Shown: positions 1 to 9,029 of the stretch, piece by piece
Layout of the letters: the number at the start of each line of letters is the position of its first letter
How positions within the stretch are numbered: the first letter of the stretch is position 1
Position numbers and translations under genes: made by a program
Assembly: GCA_002633005.1 (NCBI GenBank)
Contig: NMRA01000906.1
Location: 6,759-27,993, forward strand
DNA length: 21,235 nt
Source: Phoronis australis
Taxonomy: Eukaryota > Phoronida > Phoronidae
Direction: 5' to 3'
The notes under the pieces: model-generated
Databases searched by the model: none
What the model saw: the letters and a program-made list of their open reading frames with translations, nothing else
What the model was told of the DNA's origin: nothing

Positions 1-3
1 CAA

Positions 4-15
4 GGGGGGGGGGGG
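4..15. repeat. homopolymer G run (12 G)
   Basis: Twelve consecutive G residues near the start of the window. Runs like this are prone to length error in sequencing. A weak GC-rich inverted repeat (about 83-112, GGCCGG pairing with CCGGTCC with mismatches) lies just downstream. No function can be assigned. Confidence 0.8.
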
Positions 16-199
16 CAACCTTTTGTCTCTAAACATTCTCTCAAAGCATGATTGTAGATGCGAATAGCACCGAACGGGGGGAGGCCGGAGAGGGTTTGTC
101 CCCTTCCGGTCCAGGAAATGTTTCTGTTTTTGCCTCTAAATATCAAGCATTTTCCTTGATTCCCGAAGTATTATCCAAGAAAAATAGGCAAAAAAGAAG

Positions 200-297
200 G
201 CGTCAACCAGGAAAATCTGCAAGTACCACAGACTTGAACTCGCTACCTAGCGGAGAGAGAGCGACTGCTTCTGCACCACCACGATTCAACTCGTAAT
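200..297 (-). mobile_element. tRNA-derived SINE-like fragment
   Basis: Read on the minus strand, this stretch has the layout of the two internal RNA polymerase III promoter boxes of a tRNA. An A-box-like segment, GGTGGTGCAGAAG (complement of about 268-280), is followed about 30 nt later by a B-box-like segment, GAGTTCAAGTC (complement of 231-241), close to the GGTTCRANNCC consensus. The sequence between them (CGCTC...GAGCG-like) resembles an anticodon arm, but the acceptor stem is not closed, so this is not a functional tRNA. The most economical reading is the head of a tRNA-derived SINE. I cannot name the family and see no clear A-rich tail or target duplication. The open frames crossing it on both strands look accidental. 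Confidence 0.45.
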
Positions 298-1756
298 GTG
301 ACACTAAGAAACCTACTTGTTTATGGTCAACAGCGTTTGCGCGCGAAACCTTCTTCTTTTTATAATGCTTATTACATGTTTTATATTTTGTGCAATCAGT
401 TCGTAACAAATTTGTTGTATTTAAAATAGTCTTCAGTTGCCCAAAGTAGTAAATCCGCGTTTTGTGTTGGCAATAATGACGCGATTGCTTTGAAAATCGC
501 CTTAAATTAAGATTTGACAAAGAGAAAATTATGAGTTTCTGAGTGATTCAATAAAGCTTCGATTAAAATTGACATCTTACCAGCAGCTTACGTTTTTTCA
601 CCATCACTCAGATTCCATTTTCTTTCAAAAATGAAGTAATTTTCTGCCGGTCGCCTGAGATATAGCGGGAGGGCCTATACTTAGCCATACATGTAGTTTG
701 CGCCGTTTTCCGAATTTGACACTTGAAATTGGATCTGAGTTCCCCACCCGTTTCAGCCGCATTATTTTGATTACCGAAGTTAATGAATAATCACAACATT
801 TCCTTACGCTCTTGCTGTTTTATTTTTTTACTGCAGCNCCCCCCTTAACCTGCCTATGTTGTTTTGGTCAATTTGGCAAGCTTGCGTTCCTAAATAACCA
901 TAACTCCATGGACCAAATGAAACTCATCGATTGCTTGAGCAGAAACATTCATTGACACAAAATTGATTCATTCGAGTTTGAAGTTTGCGACTTAGTCTTG
1001 ACTAAATTAGCGCAGCGTGAGACTTTAATTACATGCAATTCAGACACGTGACCTGTATGTAAATACTTACGTGGGATTAAGGCGGAGTCCCAGTTGTACA
1101 CATCTTATGGGTTATCAATAGGGCCATCCCGGAACTCTCCATCGACCCGGAGATAAGAAAGCACGTGTGATCTCATTTTGGAAATCAGGCACATTTTCGT
1201 GTTTCTCATTGATGCCGGGAAGGCGAAGCTGGAATTTCAGATCACGCATCCACGGGTACTTGTCCAGTTTATCAAAAAGTTCACGTCGGAGTTGCAGCCC
1301 ACAGCACAGCAGCAATAAATGTGCTTCGTTGGCATTGGAAGGACGAGTAGAGTAATGTAACCGAAAAATCTTGTAAAGAATCAGAAAACAACAACGGTCC
1401 TTTGTTGCCAACATTCATGGTTTCGGTGCCCAACGAAACAAAATCTAGAGCCTGTGCTACTCATAATATAATGACTCAATTACCAAGTCCGTTTGCAGTA
1501 TTCGCCGGCCGGCAATTCTGAAACTTCGACAACAATGATGAGTCACGTCACCCCATTATCCCTGCATGCACTGCAAGGTGGCAGGGAACGGCAAACATTA
1601 AATGTGCGACTGAGGTAACTGTGTGTACACATTTTAGTGAAAACGACGCTATAATGTTGCTTTTCTATTATAATGGGTCATTATTGGCGAAAATCTAAGC
1701 TTTTTGAAATTAAACTTAGCACAGAATCAATATTGAAGCTGTGCTGTCGCGGTCTA
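298..1756. other. no recognisable gene; contains one ambiguous base (N)
   Basis: Mostly plain AT-rich sequence. Base 838 is an N beside a C run (839-844), so local length is uncertain. On the minus strand an open frame of 99 codons (1115-1414) includes a run beginning YPWMRDLKFQLRLP but matches nothing I recognise. Another minus frame around 1284-1312 reads CCAVGCNSD, which resembles the start of a THAP zinc finger, but it stops without the rest of the domain. A perfect 10-bp palindrome, GCCGGCCGGC, lies near 1504-1513. I see no supported exon. Confidence 0.5.
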
Positions 1757-1792
1757 ACGCTCTACTGGTAGAGACGCTCTACTGATAGAGCG
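1757..1792. repeat. tandem pair of small hairpins, tRNA D-arm-like
   Basis: A 17-nt unit, ACGCTCTACTGGTAGAG, is repeated at once with one substitution. Each copy folds on itself: CTCTAC (1760-1765) pairs with GTAGAG (1768-1773), and CGCTCTA (1775-1781) pairs with TAGAGCG (1786-1792) around a CTGA loop. The sequence resembles the GCTC...GAGC D-arm of tRNAs on either strand. No convincing B box lies at tRNA distance, so a tRNA or SINE call is not supported. Confidence 0.5.
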
Positions 1793-1944
1793 TGTAACAG
1801 GTAGAGGCCGGTAAATGCTTGTCTGACAACGCTGATAATTGGCTAACCGAATAACTTCGATAGGTTATCCCATCCAACTATAACCCTAATGACACTTTAA
1901 AGTGACATAATTGAATCGGACGTTTTGACCAGCACTGCCTTTGG

Positions 1945-2103
1945 ACTGACCACACATATATATTCTGCACCTAGCAGGAGTGTACTGACCATACAGTATA
2001 TATTCTACACCTAGCAGGAGTGTACTGGCCATACAGTATATATTCTACACCTAGCAGGAGTGTACTGGTCACACAGTATATATTCTACACCTAGCATGAG
2101 TGT
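1945..2103 (+). repeat. 40-bp tandem repeat, four copies
   Basis: Four consecutive copies start at 1945, 1984, 2024 and 2064 (spacing 39, 40, 40). Each runs ACTG[AG][CT]C, then CACA or ATACA, then GTATATATTCT, then [AG]CACCTAGCA[GT]GAGTGT. Copies 2 to 4 are almost identical; copy 1 is one base shorter and more diverged. Each carries a TATATATT box. The minus-strand open frame across it follows from the repeat and is not evidence of a protein. Confidence 0.9.
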
Positions 2104-2318
2104 AGAGCCGTCCACTGTATATAAAGTACATTCAATTACAGTAGGGTCAGTACGCTCAATGATGTGCTTCCTAACTCTGGAAATATAGAGTCTTCCCTTC
2201 AGCGCAATGAGTAGCAGGGTCAACGCCGTGGGGAGACATAAATACGCCTTCCCTTCCGTTTGGATATACACTGTGCCGCTTATAATATACGAGAATGGCT
2301 TTCTCGAACAAGCGATAA

Positions 2319-2562
2319 ATATGAAGCGCCGAAGTGTTCTGAAACGAGTTCCTTTCTGCGCGTATAATGTGCTTAATACACGAGCACTTTTAATCAGTTC
2401 GCAAAATTCAATCACGCCCGTGCTCTCAAGTCACAAAATGGGAGAAGACTTTCGACGTGTGTTCAAGGTATGAAGCGCCAAAGGGTTCCTCAATCAGTAC
2501 ATTTCTGCGCGTAGAAATGTGCTTAATCTACGCGTACTTTTATTTAATCTACGCGAACATTC
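2319..2562 (+). repeat. two direct copies of a dispersed ~90-bp repeat
   Basis: Two copies of the same unit lie at about 2319-2400 and 2461-2562. Both begin ATGAAGCGCC, continue with a GTTC block, then CGCGTA...AATGTGCTTAAT, and end in an acgcg/cgagcACTTTTA block. The second copy holds an internal hairpin: GCGTAG and CTACGC flank AAATGTGCTTAAT. The same unit occurs twice more, facing inwards, at 2677-2901. The reading frames over this region are repeat-derived. Confidence 0.8.
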
Positions 2563-2676
2563 GGTTGATCCAGGCGTATTTCTTAAACGATCACGGTTCT
2601 GTTATTAATCAGCAAAGTTAATGGCGCTATCATCCACCTAACAAGAATATGCAACGTTATTCAAAATTTGCCTTTC

Positions 2677-2901
2677 TATGAAGCGCCAAAGGATTCTTTA
2701 ACGAGGACATTCCTTTGCGTAGAAATGTGCTTAATCTACAAGTACTCAATTGCTTAACGTACGCGTACGTTTAGTTCTTAAAGGAGCGGAACGATGAAAG
2801 AACTAAAAGTACGTGTAGGTTAAGCAAGAATGTGAGTAGATTAAGCACATTTGTACGCGCAGAACGGTACTCGTTTAAGAACCTTTTGCATGCCTTGAAA
2901 T
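2677..2901. mobile_element. palindromic MITE-like pair of the dispersed repeat
   Basis: The third copy (2677-2779, plus) and fourth copy (2798-2901, minus) of the repeat face each other around an 18-nt spacer. The inner arms GCTTAACGTACGCGTACGTT + TAGTTCTT (2752-2779) and their partner (2798-2825) agree at 25 of 28 positions. The match then continues outwards, with gaps, through the AAATGTGCTTAATCTAC block to the AAAGG and AAGGCATG blocks. As RNA or single-stranded DNA this would fold into a stem of about 100 bp. It has the form of a miniature inverted-repeat element or a local inverted duplication. I found no clear target-site duplication and no coding capacity. Confidence 0.7.
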
Positions 2902-2936
2902 TGTGTAATTTCACGAAAACCTGTTTTATTATGCCG

Positions 2937-3005
2937 TCATCTCCGTCTGTCCGTTCGGCGTCCGTCCGGCGTCCGTCCGTCCCGCGTCCGGCGTCCGCTG
3001 CTCTA
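2937..3005 (+). repeat. CCGTC/GGCGTCC low-complexity tract
   Basis: A GC-rich run of GTCCG, CGTCC and GGCGTCC words leads straight into the 140-bp repeat array, so it probably belongs to the same repeat family as its leading edge. No function is evident. Confidence 0.85.
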
Positions 3006-4410
3006 TCTTCAAAGCGCCTAAACGTATGTTCATGAAATTATGCACATCTGTTCCTTCGGACGGATTCGACTACCGGAGTTCCCCTAGTGGCAATTTTAAT
3101 TTTTTTACGTTTACCTCTGTATCTCCAAAAGTCCAGAACGGATTTTCATAAAATTTGGTTTATAGGCACCTATTAGGGAGATGACGATATCCTTAAGTTT
3201 TCAGATGGATTTGACGTGGTTTGCGCCACCTATTGGCCGTTTTACTGTTTTCGAGTTTTGTTTTTTTGCGTCCAACCCTCTATCAACCAAGCTGCTCAAC
3301 GGATGATTGTGAAAATTGGCATGTATGCTCTATAAAGTGGACGGCTGACGATGACTTTCCGACGACTTCGACTAATGTGGCGCCTCCTAGTGGCAGTTTT
3401 TTTTTTCGCCTATGGCTGTATCTCCTTAACTGTTCGCAGGATCTTTACTAAATTTACTTAGTGTATTTATATGATGTTAACAACCGAGGACGAAGACTTT
3501 CAGACGGATCTGACTACTGGTGTGCCACCTAGCGGTAATTTTACTTTTTACGACGTCCTCAACGTAATTTCATAAAATTTGGCATGCATACATCTTTTAA
3601 TGAGGTGACGCTATCTCCCCGTTGCCAGATAGATTCGACCTAGTTTGCGCCACCTAATGGCCATTTTTACTGTTTTCGTCCACTGGTCTGTCAACCAAGC
3701 GGCTTTCAGGGTAATTGTGAAAATTTGCATGTATGGTTTACTATGAAGTGGACAGCTGACGATGATTTTCCAACGAGGTCGGCTACTGTGGCGCCTCCTA
3801 ATGGCAGTTTTGTTGTTTTTGCGCTCATGGCTGTATCTCTTAACCGTTAGCAGGATCTTTACTTAATTTAGCAAGAGTGGTTATATGATGTTGTCAATGG
3901 ACGACGACGACTTCGGACGGATCTGACCTCTGGTGTGCCTCCTAGTGGCAATTTTAATTTTTTACGTTGACCAGTCTGTGTCTTTAAAGGCCCTCAACAG
4001 ATTTTCATAAAATTTTGAATATAGGCATCTATTGGTGAGATGACGCTATCATCCTGTTTTTGGATGGAATCGAGGTATTTTACGCCTGGAGGCCATTTTT
4101 GCTGTTTTCAAATCTTGTTTTTGGCGTCCACCCCTCGATCAACCAAATCATTCTAGGGATGGTGTTCATGTTTTCAGTGTGAAGAGGACGTTTGATGATG
4201 GTAACTGTCTACTGTGGCGCCTCCTAGTGGTATTTTTGTTTTGATTTGCGCCCATAGCTGTATCTTCAAAACCCACTGCAGACTTTTTCCTAAATTTAGT
4301 AAGTGAATTTATATGAAGACGACGACTTTCAGGCGAATGGAACGGACACTGTGCCCACAAGTGGCAATTTCATTTAGTTCTGTTTTTATTTGTTTCTCTG
4401 AAGTTCCCCT
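3006..4410 (+). repeat. satellite-like array: ~140-bp monomers in a trimeric higher-order repeat
   Basis: About ten diverged monomers follow one another. Each has a core of the form GYGCC[AT]CCTA[GAT][TC]GG. Core starts are 3077, 3223, 3380, 3522, 3647, 3791, 3935, 4082 (damaged), 4217 and 4351, giving steps of 125-157 bp. Three monomer types alternate. Type a has GGCAATTTTAATTTTTTACG (3077, 3522, 3935, 4351). Type b has GGCC.TTTT..TGTTTTC and then TCAACCAA (3223, 3647, 4082). Type c has GGCAGTTTT, then ATGGCTGTATCT, then CAGGATCTTTAC (3380, 3791, 4217). Same-type copies are 411-445 bp apart, so the true period is a trimer. A half monomer at 3006-3076 opens the array. Stops occur in every frame, so it is not coding. 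Confidence 0.85.
3223..4230 (-). promoter_or_regulatory. regularly spaced CTCF-core-like motifs within the array
   Basis: On the minus strand the monomer core consensus is CCACTAGGTGGCGC, which fits the widely used vertebrate CTCF core CCASYAGRKGGCRS at all 14 positions. Individual cores score 13 of 14 at 3223-3236, 3380-3393, 3522-3535, 3647-3660, 3935-3948 and 4217-4230, and 12 of 14 at 3791-3804. The copies at 3077 and 4082 are degraded; 4351-4364 fits 12 of 14. All face the same way at roughly nucleosome spacing. Binding is only inferred: the motif match is visible, occupancy is not, and the core may be conserved for repeat-internal reasons. Confidence 0.4.
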
Positions 4411-4547
4411 ATTGTAGTTGGCCTTGATACTCAGGTTTGTCTGACAATATTAGAAATGCTAGAGTGTCACATCACCCGACATTACTTTTGTCCCTTCATC
4501 TGATGTGTCATAAGCGTTTAATGGTGGGCTTCACGTTTCGACCTCAG

Positions 4548-4563
4548 CTACATGTACATGTAG
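4548..4563. repeat. perfect 16-bp palindrome with overlapping TACATGTA
   Basis: CTACATGTACATGTAG is its own reverse complement and contains two overlapping TACATGTA octamers, a word strongly over-represented across the window. Confidence 0.9.
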
Positions 4564-6027
4564 AGTTAGCACGGTGTGTCCATTTCAGAGTAACCTGCCT
4601 TCGACAGGATGCTTAAAATAACGATTATTTAACTGGGTTAAAAATGAATGGGTTTGAATTGTAACTTAAAAGGATTTATGCATTTAAATTAGATAAACGT
4701 ATAAATGACGATTTTGTCAGTTTGACGAAGGGAAAACCCATATAGTGAATGTTGTTGAAGCGTTTAACCTTGAACGGGACCGTATACAACTACATTAAAG
4801 GTTTTAGCTAACACATTCTATTGTTCTTTGTAAGTGACCTTTGTCACTGTTCGGTTGTAGCTTGTATAGAGATACATCTACACAAACAGATCTTGCTCTT
4901 ATCTAAGTATCCTTCGTATTTTTGAGGATTTTAATACGAAAAGCCAATTCTTACAGGTACCTACCAGACATTCGTTTAAATCAAGTCCCGCAACATAGCC
5001 GGTTAAAAACGCATAACAAACCCTGGCATTTATCGAGTGCGTGTTAGCTCCGACAACAATTAGCCGTTGGATCAATTCCTTGCTGAGACTGATCTTAGAA
5101 AATCACTTTTCGCGCCGGTAATATCTTTTTAATTTTGCCAGACATCTAAAAACATAATTAATAACTTCTTTGGCCAAAACCGATTATCAGGAAAACCGTG
5201 TTTTGAATAAATGAACCTTTTGACTCAGGTGTCGAGTTGTTGGCATAGATGGGAAAGCATATCGGAGATTTTCGTTTTGAAGCTGATCAACATTATATTT
5301 GGATAATTACGAAGTTGCTCCCAAAGCGCTTCCGAGCAACTGGAAGGTGTCGTATAGTTTGCACTTGCATTAAATTTACGCAAAATCAACTTCTAAATTA
5401 TCGGATGTAAATTGGTTTTCCTACAGGGCAACACATATCTCTTTAATCCACCATGGTATCTTCTGAGCACGTGGTTGTTGCTCGATATATCACAGAGTTA
5501 TAACTTTTAATGGTTACCATATGCTGGTAACTTGTGCCCTGGATCTGACGTCGTCCAACGTGTTGTCACTATTGCTTCTTGCAAAACCATTACTATTATG
5601 GCTACGGTCCTTTAACATACGTAACGATAGAAGGTGTGCCTACACACAATTACGTTAATGATGTAAAAGTTGGGAGCCAAATCTTGCTTTTTGTTTCGTA
5701 CTATATGTCCGTTTTATATTCCATGCGACAAACTTGGTGAACTATGTGCGATAGTCTAAGGAATGCAAGCACCGGTTTTGTTTACAAACTTGTTAAGATT
5801 GTTTGGTTTAGTAGTAAAACTGTTTGAAGAATACATGTAAGACCACAGTATTCGTGGCGTGTGTTGTGAATTACGTGTTTTTTAACTAGTTAACGAGCTA
5901 ATTTGGTTGAACAAATTTTAATTCATGGTTCTTATGCAAAATATATTTGGTTAAAAAAGAGAGATGCATTTTCTGTCGGATAGCTTTCACAGACACTTGC
6001 TAATAGTCTCTGTAAATTTTTGTATAA

Positions 6028-6062
6028 TTAAGTGTACAGTTACAGCGTACATGTACACTTAA
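6028..6062. repeat. perfect 11-bp inverted repeat (hairpin)
   Basis: TTAAGTGTACA (6028-6038) and TGTACACTTAA (6052-6062) are exact reverse complements separated by 13 nt. The loop edge carries another TACATGTA (6048-6055). There is no T-run or coding context that would make it a terminator, and this is not a bacterial setting. Confidence 0.8.
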
Positions 6063-6747
6063 ATTGCCAAGACCTATATTGTCCGTTTCGAGAGTTCGTG
6101 TTAGTTAGATATTATTGTTATGAAGGTGGTCAGTACATAGTAGATAACAAAATTATCTCACAGGTAACACAACTACATTGAACATGTACGGCAAAACTAC
6201 CCGAGTTACTGAGTTTCAGTCTAGTTTATGTTCACGATATGAAGACGAAAACATTCAACACAACATCGTCAGTTTATTCATGCACGCATAAATTAAAAAT
6301 ATTAACATATCGGTTTGACGTAAAACTTTCTTTATTTTGGCAACGTTTATTTTTATTGCGACTTTTATCCCATTATTGTAATTTAACGAGACATTGTGTG
6401 ACTTTGTTCCATTGTAACAAACCCTAAGCAACACAGTGTGCAGGACAGTTTCAACACGCTATATTCGCTTTATGAAAATACGCGCGGACGAATAAATGCT
6501 TACTAGTAAGACACACATTAAAAAGACAAGTTTAGGCTCAACATTTTCTGAAAATACGCATCCGCTGTTTTTGAAATTACGGCCAGGTGTATGTTCGGTT
6601 TCATTTAACGCCTTTGAACGGTCACTTTCCGAACATGCGCCAACGAACCTATTTCCGGAAATTCCCGGTATTACACGTATTTCGTCATTCATATATTTAC
6701 CAATTGATTTATTTAATAATTTATTAATTTCTGAATGAGCCCGTCTA

Positions 6748-6771
6748 TTGAATTAATAATTATTCATTCAA
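6748..6771. repeat. 24-bp near-palindrome, AT-rich
   Basis: TTGAATTAATAATTATTCATTCAA is nearly its own reverse complement, with a single mismatched pair. It sits in an AT-rich stretch (about 6690-6775) and may be no more than low-complexity sequence. Confidence 0.6.
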
Positions 6772-7450
6772 TGATTCACCAATCAAAATACTCCAGACCC
6801 TTTTGATTTACGTACGTGGCTATCGGTGACCAGTGCACTTTGCTTGCAAACATTATAAAAACGTCAAATCCGTATGATTCATCCATTTTTATAACTCAAA
6901 ATCTGTTTATGTTTAAACACTCTAATAGTTGGGGCCTGAAGATCACAAACGATCTTGTCATATATATGACCTGTCAGACACTCTACGCCAACAGTTGGCG
7001 GAAGGAACGCTACAACGATATTTTCTTAGTCAAGAAACAAGTTCAAATTTGGGATTATTTAGAGAACCATTTTTGTCCATTTCTACTAACGAGCATTAAA
7101 CTGGTTCTCAAAATGTGAGCACGTTACATCGGTTCATCTATGAGTTGGAAAATAAAAATAACGATGACGTCAGAATACTGCTGGAAAGCAAGCAAGTAAA
7201 CTTCATAGAACACGGAAAATCAGTTCACCCATGTTACATAGTGTTTCAACAAAGAGCCGGTGTAGCATTATGTGTTGGTCCCCAGAAAAAAACTGATCCC
7301 TGGTCCTGTTTAACGAGTCTAAAAATAATGTGAACATATTGGAAAATTGCCCCAAGGTGCATTTTTCCGCGAAATAACGACGTTCCTTGCGTAAAAATGC
7401 AACCCTTTTAATGTTTTAACTTTTTACATTTCTAACGGGAGAACGGCTGA

Positions 7451-7889
7451 TGTGAGGAGACTTGCCTACAGGGGTGACGTGTGCAGACTGAGGTGCATCA
7501 CTGGGGATATGTTGATATGTAAGATTATTGTCGGTTATTGTCTCGGGGGGATTTGGAATTTTTCCGAGTTGCAACCGGGAGTGTAAGTGACCCCCCTATG
7601 AAGTATAAATAGGTACCTGGTAATCGCACTCTTTGTTTAGTCATGTCAGTCAAATATGTGCTGCACGCCTTCGTGCACCGTCTACCAGACTACCATGGAT
7701 TTTGAATCGTAGGTTCGTCAACATAGTCTAGCTATTAACCGCTTTGAGCAATCATAACGCCACTTGCTGTCTATTACGGCGGTAGACAGACCCCCAATTT
7801 CCAGTATGTCACTACCTTTTGATATGTATTAATGATAACGAGCAAATAAACTCCCAACCCCTCACCGGTAGTCAGTCACGTGGTCTACA
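7451..7889 (+). mobile_element. possible solo LTR or LTR remnant
   Basis: The segment opens TGTGAGGAGAC after a purine-rich tract (AACGGGAGAACGG). It contains a strong TATA box (7604-7613) and a polyadenylation-type AATAAA (7845-7850), and can be closed at GTGGTCTACA (7880-7889). TG...CA ends, an internal TATA box and AATAAA are the normal furniture of an LTR. Against this, I see no 4-6-bp target duplication (flanks GCTGA and AATGT differ), no primer-binding site and no second copy. It could equally be an ordinary TATA promoter or chance. Confidence 0.2.
7604..7613 (+). promoter_or_regulatory. TATA box with initiator-like sequences downstream
   Basis: TATAAATAGG is close to an ideal RNA polymerase II TATA box. 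About 35 bp downstream is TTAGTC (A at 7639), and a better initiator match TCAGTC lies at 7646-7651, somewhat far for the usual 28-33 bp spacing. A small hairpin, TGCACG-CCTT-CGTGCA (7662-7677), follows. The first ATG context, ACCATGG (about 7692), opens a frame of only six codons, so no gene can be attached. It may be the promoter of an LTR remnant. Confidence 0.35.
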
Positions 7890-8867
7890 AATGTAAACCT
7901 CTTCTCTCTTCTGCGAAATTTACAAAAGTACTAATGAAGTTCGGATGGCGTTTTTGTGTTGAAAGCATAAGTAATTCGTGTTACACAATTTTTTAGTTCG
8001 AAGCCGGGTTTTTTGGTCGAGTTCATACAGGGGTTCGGATCATTTATCTGTGCCTGTCATTTCCATGGTGTTTCGCATTTATTGCAAAAATGATACTTCA
8101 ACTGATGGGGCTAGCCTCATTGTAAATATTACAATAATGAATAAATAACAAACTCTTTAGTAGACTGTGTTTATTTAAAAATGAGCCGAATCGAAAGAGT
8201 ATGGTTTAGGAATAATTTGTGACAGATTACTTTGCGTAAAATTTCTTTTTCTGGTGTTTAGAAGCAGAGACAAGAAACCGAAAACCATCACGCCGTGATC
8301 GTTAAACGCGGTTAACATTTAGAGTCAACGATATGGAAGACTAACATTTAAGCGCTGGCAGCATTTTTCTCTGAAAATTCACTTTGATGCTAACATTTCA
8401 GAATCTATATTAACCATACAGAACGAAAGTTGCTCCCGGCTTCATAACCACCTTGATAACAATGAGTTATGAATAGAACCATTTGGATGAAAATACATTG
8501 GCTTCGTGAGAACAATTTCAAAAAACGGAGCTAAGTGTACAAGACGTTATACGTGAACAGTGCCACGAACAAGGCAAGTAATTAAACGAGTAATTATAAT
8601 ACGATTCATAATCCAAATGTCTGGTATAACTATATCGTTTATAGCACATTAAGCTTCCTCAAGATCATACTGAGTGATAGCATGAACATTAACGAAGCAG
8701 TTATAACTAGTGACTGTCATGAACTGTGATCGCACTTATTAAACTACAACAACTTAGAAGCTACGGTGTTAGCTGTTCACGTTATCGCCGAAACCTTGTG
8801 CGGTAGAATGTGCTGCAGTTAATTCAGTCGTGGATCGATAGCAAAGATACACCCACTCCTCTCTAGG
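7890..8867. other. no recognisable gene
   Basis: AT-rich sequence without a reading frame worth reporting, tandem repeat or strong inverted repeat that I could see. Confidence 0.5.
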
Positions 8868-9029
8868 TTAGGGTACACATGTATGTTAGGGTACACATGT
8901 ATGTTAGGGTACACATGTATGTTAGGGTACACATGTATGTTAGGGTACACATGTATGTTAGGGTACACATGAATGTTAGGGTACACATGTATGTTAGGGT
9001 ACACATGTATGTTAGGGTACACATGTATG
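8868..9029. repeat. 18-bp minisatellite, nine copies, containing TTAGGG
   Basis: Nine head-to-tail copies of TTAGGGTACACATGTATG fill exactly 162 bp. Only one base differs: the sixth copy (8958-8975) has GAATG in place of GTATG. Because 18 is divisible by three the array stays open in frame and reads on the minus strand as a repeat of YPNIHV; that follows from the period and is not evidence of a protein. TTAGGG is the animal telomere unit, but here it is spaced by 12 bp and does not form telomeric repeat. Near-identity of the copies points to recent expansion. Confidence 0.97.

Larger units (their letters stand above)
4411..7440. other. about 3 kb without recognisable gene
   Basis: Plain AT-rich sequence with only short accidental open frames (up to 100 codons, 6816-7118) that I do not recognise. 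A pyrimidine-rich tract ending TTTTCCTACAG (to about 5428) followed by CCACCATGG (5450-5458) resembles a splice acceptor plus a start codon. The frame closes after 16 codons, so I do not call an exon. Short palindromes inside this stretch are listed separately. Confidence 0.5.

Noticed and set aside
1115-1414. Possible THAP zinc finger (CCAVGCNSD in one frame) or exon on the minus strand
   Set aside because: The frame stops within about 20 residues and the conserved C-x2-H and AVPTIF parts are absent. The alternative 99-codon frame matches nothing I know.
2011-2415. Longest open frame in the window (134 codons, minus strand)
   Set aside because: It runs through the 40-bp tandem repeat and the dispersed repeat, shows no domain, and its length is within chance expectation for 21 kb.
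5410-5500. Exon-like signal: TTTTCCTACAG acceptor followed by CCACCATGG
   Set aside because: The reading frame ends after 16 codons without a donor site in frame, so it is most likely coincidence.
6816-7333. Two adjoining plus-strand frames (100 and 72 codons) that could be one frameshifted gene
   Set aside because: Neither translation shows recognisable motifs. Their overlap by a few bases is not meaningful in AT-rich DNA.
8819-9022. Minus-strand protein of repeated YPNIHV hexapeptides
   Set aside because: It is the translation of an 18-bp minisatellite, which stays open only because 18 is a multiple of three.
8868-9029. Telomeric sequence because of TTAGGG
   Set aside because: TTAGGG occurs once per 18 bp, separated by ACACATGTATG; true telomeric DNA has contiguous hexamers.
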